NCBI GenBank assembly: GCA_030431945.1
Contig: JAUIIF010000261.1
Span: 1-6,584, forward strand
Length of the DNA stretch: 6,584 bases
DNA from: Bacteroidia bacterium
GTDB lineage: Bacteria > Bacteroidota > Bacteroidia > Chitinophagales > Saprospiraceae
Direction: 5' to 3'
Shown here: piece after piece, positions 1 to 5,500 of the stretch
Layout: every line of letters starts with the position of its first letter
Position numbering within the stretch: the first letter of the stretch is position 1
The notes under the pieces: model-generated
Databases searched by the model: none
The model's input: only the letters and a program-made list of their open reading frames with translations
What the model was told of the DNA's origin: nothing
Made by a program: the position numbers and the translations under genes

Positions 1-1167
1 TCCCGTAGCACTCCGCCCGGCACTTCCCATCAGGGGAAACTCTTCAGAATAGGAATAAGGATACCAGATAAAGGCGGGTTCGGGGGCCGGCAATTGGGTA
101 GCTCCCGTATTGTTCGGTGAATTATTAACGACGTTCTGCACGTCGAACAACGCTCCTACACTATCCGTAACGTGGTCGTAATCGGCGTAAGGGATATTGT
201 CCCCAATGAAATAAGGCCAGCCGTAAAAACCGGGTCCCTTGGCCTGATTGAATTCATCATAGCCACGGGGACCACGCTCCGTATCCTCGGAAGCATCCGG
301 CCCCACTTCTCCCCAGTAGATGTAGCCCGTTTTGCTGTCTACCGAAATTCGCCAGGGGTTGCGGTGCCCCATGGTGTAAATTTCCGGGCGGGTTTCGGGG
401 GTTCCTTCCGGAAACAGGTTGCCTTCCGGAATGGTGTAGCTTCCGTCATCTTCCGGATGAATGCGCAGAATTTTTCCCCGGAGATCATTGGTATTACCGG
501 CCGTCCGCTGGTCGTCGTGGTTTTTATAGCCCGGGCGCTCGTCCAGGTTAGAGGTGCCGGCCGGTGGGTTTACCGTATTGTTCCCCGTAGTTAAGAAGAG
601 GTTTCCGTCCTGATCAAAGGCTAATCCCCCACCAGTATGGCAACATTCTTCGCGTTGTGTCCTGTATTCTAAAACGACCTTTTTGGTCGTAGTGTGCAGG
701 GAATCATCACGTAACTCGTAACGTGCCAGCACGTGCTTAGGCTCCTCCGGGTCCGCATAATGCAGAAACACCCACTGGTTGTTGGCGTAGTCCGGGTGAG
801 CGATCACGCCCATGAGCCCTTCCTCTGCTTCGCGGGTACGACCTTCTTTATTGGTATACTTCGTATTTACGTTGATGTGCCCGACGCGACGCATCTCGCG
901 ATCCTTAACGTTAAATACTTTTACGCCCCCTTTCCGTTCTACCAGGATCATTTCCTCCTCGTTCAGAAAAGAAAAAGCCATTGGCTCATCCAGGGCTCCG
1001 GGATCCGTAAGGACGGTAGTCGTAAATCGATTTTCTTCGGGGGGGAGCGTACTGTCGGTCATTTCCCCACCCGGCTCGCAGGCAAAGAAACCACAGGCCA
1101 GCAAAATGACTGTAGCAGCAAGGGCGGAAAATTTCAGTGCCTTGCGTTGAAAAATAGCTTTAAACAT
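1..1167 (-). CDS. PQQ-dependent sugar dehydrogenase-like lipoprotein (glucose/sorbosone dehydrogenase family), C-terminus cut by window edge
   Basis: The reverse strand from ATG at 1167 is open for 389 codons to the window edge with no stop, so the gene is partial at its 3' end. Residues 10-30 form a signal peptide with a lipobox-like LLAC at 22-25 (a second Cys, C30, follows in FFAC), suggesting a lipoprotein anchored outside the cytoplasm. The rest fits the beta-propeller of soluble glucose/sorbosone dehydrogenases: an ERKGGVKVF strand, EEGLMGVIAHPDYANN, CCHTGGGLAFDQDGNLFLTTG around residues 175-195 with the probable catalytic His177, GHRNPWR at 267-273, GEVGPDA at 286-292 and YGWP at 315-318. 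Family members oxidise sugars or related substrates with PQQ; the substrate here cannot be read. Related Bacteroidota proteins often carry additional C-terminal domains such as cytochrome c or PKD, which would lie off the window. The neighbour hisA lies 228 nt upstream on the same strand, probably as a separate transcript. The family call is firm; PQQ dependence is inferred. Confidence 0.88.
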   Translation of the reverse strand, partial: MFKAIFQRKALKFSALAATVILLACGFFACEPGGEMTDSTLPPEENRFTTTVLTDPGALDEPMAFSFLNEEEMILVERKGGVKVFNVKDREMRRVGHINVNTKYTNKEGRTREAEEGLMGVIAHPDYANNQWVFLHYADPEEPKHVLARYELRDDSLHTTTKKVVLEYRTQREECCHTGGGLAFDQDGNLFLTTGNNTVNPPAGTSNLDERPGYKNHDDQRTAGNTNDLRGKILRIHPEDDGSYTIPEGNLFPEGTPETRPEIYTMGHRNPWRISVDSKTGYIYWGEVGPDASEDTERGPRGYDEFNQAKGPGFYGWPYFIGDNIPYADYDHVTDSVGALFDVQNVVNNSPNNTGATQLPAPEPAFIWYPYSYSEEFPLMGSAGRSATG

Positions 1168-1201
1168 GATCGGGTGGAGGTTGGCCAAGATTATTTAGGA
1201 C

Positions 1202-1233
1202 TAAATATACCTGACCTTTCCTTATAAATCAAC
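1202..1233 (-). promoter_or_regulatory. Candidate promoter of the sugar dehydrogenase gene (proximal)
   Basis: Read on the minus strand, GTTG (1230-1233) is followed after 20 nt by TATATTTA (1202-1209), one base from the Bacteroidota -7 consensus TAnnTTTG, with a -33-like TTG at about the expected spacing. Transcription would begin near 1195, leaving a leader of roughly 28 nt before the ATG at 1167. No Shine-Dalgarno sequence is visible before the ATG, as is usual in this phylum. Motif match only. Confidence 0.4.
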
Positions 1234-1299
1234 ATAAAGCATTCCTTGCCCCGGAACTGGCGCAGGTTCTCTCGTCGGCCGGCGTCGTGGAGCGGGGGC

Positions 1300-1307
1300 C
1301 AAACGTA
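1300..1307 (-). promoter_or_regulatory. Alternative -7 element upstream of the sugar dehydrogenase gene (distal)
   Basis: TACGTTTG on the minus strand is an exact match to TAnnTTTG, but I see no convincing TTG-type -33 element 19-21 nt further upstream. If used, it would give a leader of about 125 nt. It lies between the 19-nt repeat copy (1368-1386) and the gene. Confidence 0.3.
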
Positions 1308-1367
1308 AGCTAATGCCAGGGCTGATTGGGCCGCCGGGCGACTGGTTAGTAACCATCAGTGAAACAG

Positions 1368-1386
1368 GGGCGCGGACGCAGGTGCA
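1368..1386 (-). repeat. 19-nt repeat, copy 1 (200 nt upstream of the sugar dehydrogenase start)
   Basis: On the minus strand this reads TGCACCTGCGTCCGCGCCC, identical over all 19 bases to plus-strand 2348-2366. It begins 10 nt beyond the hisA stop codon and ends 200 nt before the dehydrogenase ATG. The identity does not extend into the flanks. Role unknown: it could be a regulator binding site or a unit of a dispersed intergenic repeat. Confidence 0.8.
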
Positions 1387-1395
1387 CGCCAGTGC

Positions 1396-2121
1396 CTAAT
1401 TGCCGTGCTCGTATTTCACCAGTTCTTCCAGGGTTATTCTTCCTTCGTAGATTGCTTTCCCGACAATGACGCCGAAGCAATCGAGGGCCAGCAGGGCGTC
1501 CAGGTCTGCGGTGGTGGCTACGCCACCACTGGCAATAAGCTGTACGGTGGGTTGCTCACGGCGGATACGGGCGTAGAGTTCCCGGGCTGTCCCCTGTAAA
1601 AGACCGTCTTTACTGACGTCGGTACAGATGGTATACCGGACTCCGCGGGAGACGTAATCGGCCAGGAACTCGAAGAGTTCCCGGTCGGAAGATTCCTCCC
1701 AGCCGGAGACGGCGATTTTATCTCCGTGAACATCCGTTCCCAGAATGATCCGTTCCGGGCCGAAGCGCTCCAGCCAGCCCAGAAAAACTTCGGGCTGCTT
1801 GACGGCAATGGTACCTCCCGTAACCTGGGTGGCCCCGGCCGCAAAGGCAATGCGCAGGTCTTCGTCAGACTTCATTCCGCCGCCCCAGTCAATTTTCAGA
1901 TTGGTTCCGCCGGCAATTCTTTCCAGGACACGGTGGTTGACGATCCCGCCGCCCCTGGCGCCGTCCAGGTCAACGACGTGTAAGCGGGTAAGGCCGGCCG
2001 CCTCGAACTCGCGTGCTACTGCCAGCGGGTCTTCGTTGTAGATGGTTTTCTGGTTGTAGTCGCCCTGGGTAAGGCGGACGCACTTACCGTCGATCAGGTC
2101 AATAGCGGGGATGATATGCAA
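1396..2121 (-). CDS. hisA: HisA, phosphoribosyl-formimino-AICAR ribonucleotide isomerase
   Basis: HisA catalyses the Amadori rearrangement of ProFAR to PRFAR in cytoplasmic histidine biosynthesis, just before the HisF/HisH step. The 241-residue product is of normal family length and is a single (beta/alpha)8 barrel. Visible landmarks are IPAIDLIDGKCVRLTQGDY at the N-terminus with catalytic Asp8, LHVVDLDGA around 47-55, the first phosphate-binding loop WGGGMKSDEDL at 79-89, LGTDVHGDKIAVSGW with the second catalytic Asp130, TDVSKDG at 167-173, the second phosphate loop ASGGV at 197-201, and IVGKAIYEG near the C-terminus. These favour HisA over its paralogue HisF. The start codon is TTG: an in-frame TAA lies four codons upstream and no ATG intervenes, while the family N-terminus begins exactly here. 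The stop is TAG. No other his gene is adjacent in the window, so hisA appears to stand apart from a his operon. A TAnnTTTG match lies about 70 nt upstream. Confidence 0.97.
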   Translation of the reverse strand: MHIIPAIDLIDGKCVRLTQGDYNQKTIYNEDPLAVAREFEAAGLTRLHVVDLDGARGGGIVNHRVLERIAGGTNLKIDWGGGMKSDEDLRIAFAAGATQVTGGTIAVKQPEVFLGWLERFGPERIILGTDVHGDKIAVSGWEESSDRELFEFLADYVSRGVRYTICTDVSKDGLLQGTARELYARIRREQPTVQLIASGGVATTADLDALLALDCFGVIVGKAIYEGRITLEELVKYEHGN

Positions 2122-2153
2122 GGCGGTAGTTTTTTATGATGAATAGCCCGTAA

Positions 2154-2180
2154 AAGCCGGTCCTGGTAAAAGACCGGTTT
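2154..2180 (-). promoter_or_regulatory. Hairpin in the probable hisA leader
   Basis: CCGGTC (2157-2162) and GACCGG (2172-2177) form a perfect 6-bp stem around a 9-nt loop, with partial further pairing of the flanks. On the minus strand it would sit close to the 5' end of a hisA transcript starting near 2186, followed by a short CTTTT run. There is no histidine-rich leader peptide and no long U-tract, so neither attenuation nor termination is shown. Confidence 0.35.
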
Positions 2181-2192
2181 CGGGCCGGCGGG

Positions 2193-2200
2193 CAAAGGTA
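2193..2200 (-). promoter_or_regulatory. Candidate -7 promoter element for hisA
   Basis: TACCTTTG on the minus strand matches the Bacteroidota -7 consensus TAnnTTTG exactly. The upstream -33 region offers only a weak TTA at 20-odd nt. Transcription would start near 2186, giving a leader of about 65 nt before the TTG start. The sequence before the start (AAAAAACTACCGCC) is A-rich and has no Shine-Dalgarno. Confidence 0.45.
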
Positions 2201-2347
2201 AGCAGTCTCCGTAATCACGTAACCCCACCGGAGTTATTTCGGTCTGCAGACAATTCCCTTTCCACTTACCCGGTGCCTATTTTACTGAACTGCCCCCAAG
2301 TTAAAGTGGTTTAGCGGAGCTCCGGCCCGGCCCTTCGGCGCCAACTT

Positions 2348-2366
2348 TGCACCTGCGTCCGCGCCC
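2348..2366 (+). repeat. 19-nt repeat, copy 2 (212 nt upstream of the giant gene start)
   Basis: Plus-strand TGCACCTGCGTCCGCGCCC, identical to the minus strand of 1368-1386. The two copies form an inverted pair around hisA, but relative to the genes they precede they point the same way: this one ends 212 nt before the ATG at 2579, the other 200 nt before the ATG at 1167. It lies 38 nt upstream of the TATATTTG promoter match. Function unknown. Confidence 0.8.
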
Positions 2367-2383
2367 AGACTTTTCCTGCTATC

Positions 2384-2412
2384 TTTATATCCCGCCGGGC
2401 CTCGTATATTTG
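2384..2412 (+). promoter_or_regulatory. Candidate promoter of the giant secreted protein gene
   Basis: TATATTTG (2405-2412) is an exact TAnnTTTG match. A TTTA at 2384-2387, 17 nt upstream, is a passable but short-spaced -33 element. Transcription would start near 2419 and leave a leader of about 160 nt. The region just before the ATG has no Shine-Dalgarno and is pyrimidine-rich. Confidence 0.5.
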
Positions 2413-2578
2413 CAGCAGCTAAGCGGTTTATCCCCGGCCGTCTTCTACAAACCGATTTAAGATTAATCCCAATGACTATTTCCCTGCACCGCATTCCGCG
2501 GTAGCTGAGCACACAAAATGGTGCCCTCTCCTGCTATTCTTCTTCTCTGTTTTCCCACTCGTAATCTCCCCCAACGGT

Positions 2579-5500
2579 ATGAACCGTAACCTTTACTCCT
2601 TCCCCCTGTGTGCCTTCACCTCGCGGTTAGTCTTGCTGCTGTTGCTGATGTCTTCAGCCCTGCAGGCACAAACCGGGCTGGTGTTTTTCATTGATGATGC
2701 CCCGGCGGACATCACTGTTGACTGTTTTAGTGACGTCCCCACGGCCCCGCGGCTTCGCGCAGGGCGGGTGCTTGCCGGCGGCGTGATCGACACTTTCATC
2801 GTCAGTGCTTTTGACAGCCTCAGCGCCCCGAGTGCCGCCTGTACGGGAGGGGCGGTATTCCAGATATGGGAGGTGTCCGGGTCCGTAAATACTGCCCGCG
2901 AAGTACGCGAGGTTTCTTTCGGCCCTGCCCCCGCCAATGACGGCCCTAGTTTTAACGCCAGCCTGTTGCCCGTGGCCCGGGATACCGTTGACTGTAATAA
3001 TGTCAACAACCCCGGAGATCCGGACAGCTATGATCGCTGGCTGGGAGACCGAAGGGTCGCCGTTTCCGCAGCCGTACGCATGGGCTGTGCTCCGGTGGTT
3101 TCCGTAGATGATGATGCCCCGGACGAACTGGTCAATTTCAGCTGCAATGACTCTCTGCGCGTCACCTTTATCGCGACCGATTTGTGCGGGGGCACGGCTA
3201 TTCTGGCGTTTACCTACCTGACGGTAGACACGACAGCTCCGGTATTGATCGGGGTAACTCCGGACACCATTCAGCTAAATTGCACCGAATCCATTCCTGC
3301 CGTCCCGGAAGTTACCGTAATGGATTGTGATACTGCGGCAATGCTGACCTATACGGAGACATCAACGCAATCATTCGATGGCACCTGTGCGCAGTTTGAA
3401 TACGACGTAGAACGCACCTGGGCAGCGGTAGATCGCTGCGGTAACGCCACGGTGGTGCGCCGCAGGTACGAAGTCCGTGATACCGAACCACCAAACTTTA
3501 CCCGCCCCTTCAACGCTCAGTTGACGTGCCTGGAAGACCCTTATGATCTCGACCTGACCGGAAGGCCCACGGCACTGAGTGATGATTGCACCCCACTGGA
3601 AGACCTGGAGGTTTCCTTTACCGACGAGATTATCGGGGCGGGAGTATGCCAAAACAGCTTTAACGTACAACGCACCTGGACGGTAACGGACCTCTGCGGC
3701 AACAGCCGGGTACGCGTACAACAAATCCGGGTAAGGGATAACCTGCCGCCCACCTTTACCGCACCGGTAGCGGAACTGACGGCTAACTGTGATGACTATC
3801 AGAATACCGACCTTACCGGCATGCCTACCAACCTGGTGGACCAGTGTGATGAAAGCGTCAACCTTTCCTTTACAGATCGCATCATTCCAGGAGACTGCAG
3901 CGGCAACTTTACCGTAGAGCGGGAATGGTTGATTTTTGACGACTGTGGCAACAGCCGGGAATTTACCCAGACAATTAACGTACAGGACACAACCAGGCCC
4001 GTTCTGACTACGGCGCCCACTGATTTGGTAACCAGTTGTAACAGTAACCGGAGCCAGGAATTTATTTTCAACTCCTGGATTCAGGACCTGGGGGGTGCCC
4101 GTTTTGCGGATGGCTGTACGCCTGCGAATGAACTGACCATAAATGTCTTCGTCAGCGGTACAGAAAACCAACCCTTACTGCCGCCCATCAACTGTACGGA
4201 AGCCGATGGCACCGTCCGCAGATTAGCGGTGGACATTGTTGTGGCCGACAACTGTGGCAACACCACCGTAACCACGATGGAATACCGCCAGGTGGACGAG
4301 CAACCCATTAACATCTTTGATTGTCCGGAGAGCACCGTAATCGGTACGGACGACAGCAGCTGTGCCGCCATCGTCAGCCTTCCTGCCCCCACGATTCAGG
4401 ACCAGTGCTCCAGCGGCAACCCGATTCAGTTGAACTTACGGGATACGGTCGCCATTACCAGTCAGGCCATGAACGAAGCGGAGCTGGGTTCCGTGCCGGT
4501 AGACCCGTTGGTCTTCAACCTGGAAATTCCCACGGACTTACCCGTCAATGGCTACACGACGGGCATTTTCACCATTACGCTGGAGAACATTGATGCGGAA
4601 GGCGCTGATGAGTTCTTTTACATTTACGCGGAAGACGGTACGTTGCTGGGTACGACTGAACGGGGTACAGTGCAGTGTGAAACGGTGGTTACCGTGGACA
4701 GTATTACGCCTTTTCAGTTCACGCGCTACGCGCGGGACGGAGTGGTAAGTATCCGTCTGGAGCCCAACATTCCAGCCGGCCGGCCCGGCACTTTTGCGAT
4801 TAACAACCTGTGTGACGGTGGGAGTACGGCCCGTATTCACCTGCGCCAGGCAGCATTTCGGCTTACGGAAATTGTGTACGAAATTGATATTGACGGAACG
4901 GGTTTTAACCGCGTCAACCCCATTGGTCCGCTTACGACCTCCCTCGACGTCGGCTTGCACCAGATCACCTACCGGGCGACCGATTGTGGCGGGGCCGTGG
5001 ATGAATGCAGTTACACAATTACGGTCGAAGACCAGGAGCCTCCCGTAGTCACCTGCCCTGAACCAATTGACGTTATCGTTGCGGATGACGCCTGTGACGT
5101 TCAACTCGATGTGCCGTTACCCCTGGCGGTGATGGACAATTGTTCGGCCTATGAATTAACCACCGAGCGAGTTCCGCAGGGTGATGACTTTGTGCTCTTT
5201 CCCTTCAATTTTGATCCTAACCTGAACAGCTTCCAGGCGGGGTCCGTACGTCTCTCCCTTCAGGAAATTCCCGGAAACATTCTGGACACGGTTGATCTTG
5301 ACGTTCATTTCCGGGGTATGTTCAGCAATCAAAATGCCATTATGGACATCCTCCTGCCGGACGGCACAGTCCTTGCCACCACCCGCCGGGGCGATGCAAC
5401 CTGTGCACAGGAGGGAATCATCCGCATCCGCCTGGCGGCTACGGACCTGCTGGAACAACTGGATGGCGACAATGAGTTGGCCTTATCATTCCGTCCGCGG

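Larger units (their letters stand above)
2122..2578. other. Divergent intergenic region between hisA and the giant secreted protein gene
   Basis: These 457 nt hold no convincing gene. Reading rightward they contain the hisA leader with a hairpin (2154-2180), a hisA -7 promoter match (2193-2200, minus strand), a GC-rich stretch with the palindrome CGGAGCTCCG (2315-2324), the second copy of the 19-nt repeat (2348-2366), a promoter match for the rightward gene (2384-2412), and about 165 nt of leader with two very short ORFs (2472-2504, 10 aa; 2518-2589, 23 aa) that show no family resemblance. A possible 76-codon minus-strand frame at 2282-2512 overlaps the promoter and repeat and looks non-coding. 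Confidence 0.7.

Noticed and set aside
172..1227. Plus-strand frames (140, 164 and 112 codons) opposite the sugar dehydrogenase gene
   Set aside because: They are antisense to a frame with a strong family match and show no recognisable motifs.
1341..1360. Palindrome GGTTAGTAACC downstream of hisA as a terminator
   Set aside because: The stem is very short, with almost no loop, and no T-tract follows on the minus strand. It could be an operator, but nothing supports that.
1368..2366. The inverted 19-nt pair as terminal repeats of a mobile element carrying hisA
   Set aside because: There is no transposase or target duplication visible, and the right copy lies far from hisA in an intergenic region. 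Placement relative to the two flanking genes is the better pattern.
2282..2512. 76-codon minus-strand frame in the divergent intergenic region
   Set aside because: It overlaps the 19-nt repeat and the promoter match, and its Arg/Gly/Ala-rich product has no recognisable domain.
2423..2578. N-terminal extension of the giant protein: the frame is open back to a TAA at 2420
   Set aside because: No ATG, GTG or TTG occurs in this stretch, and the ATG at 2579 begins a well-formed signal peptide.
3371..4171. 266-codon open frame on the minus strand, opposite the giant gene
   Set aside because: It lies wholly antisense to a clearly coding frame with signal peptide and repeated domain motifs. Its product resembles no family, and such antisense frames arise readily from biased GC-rich codon use.
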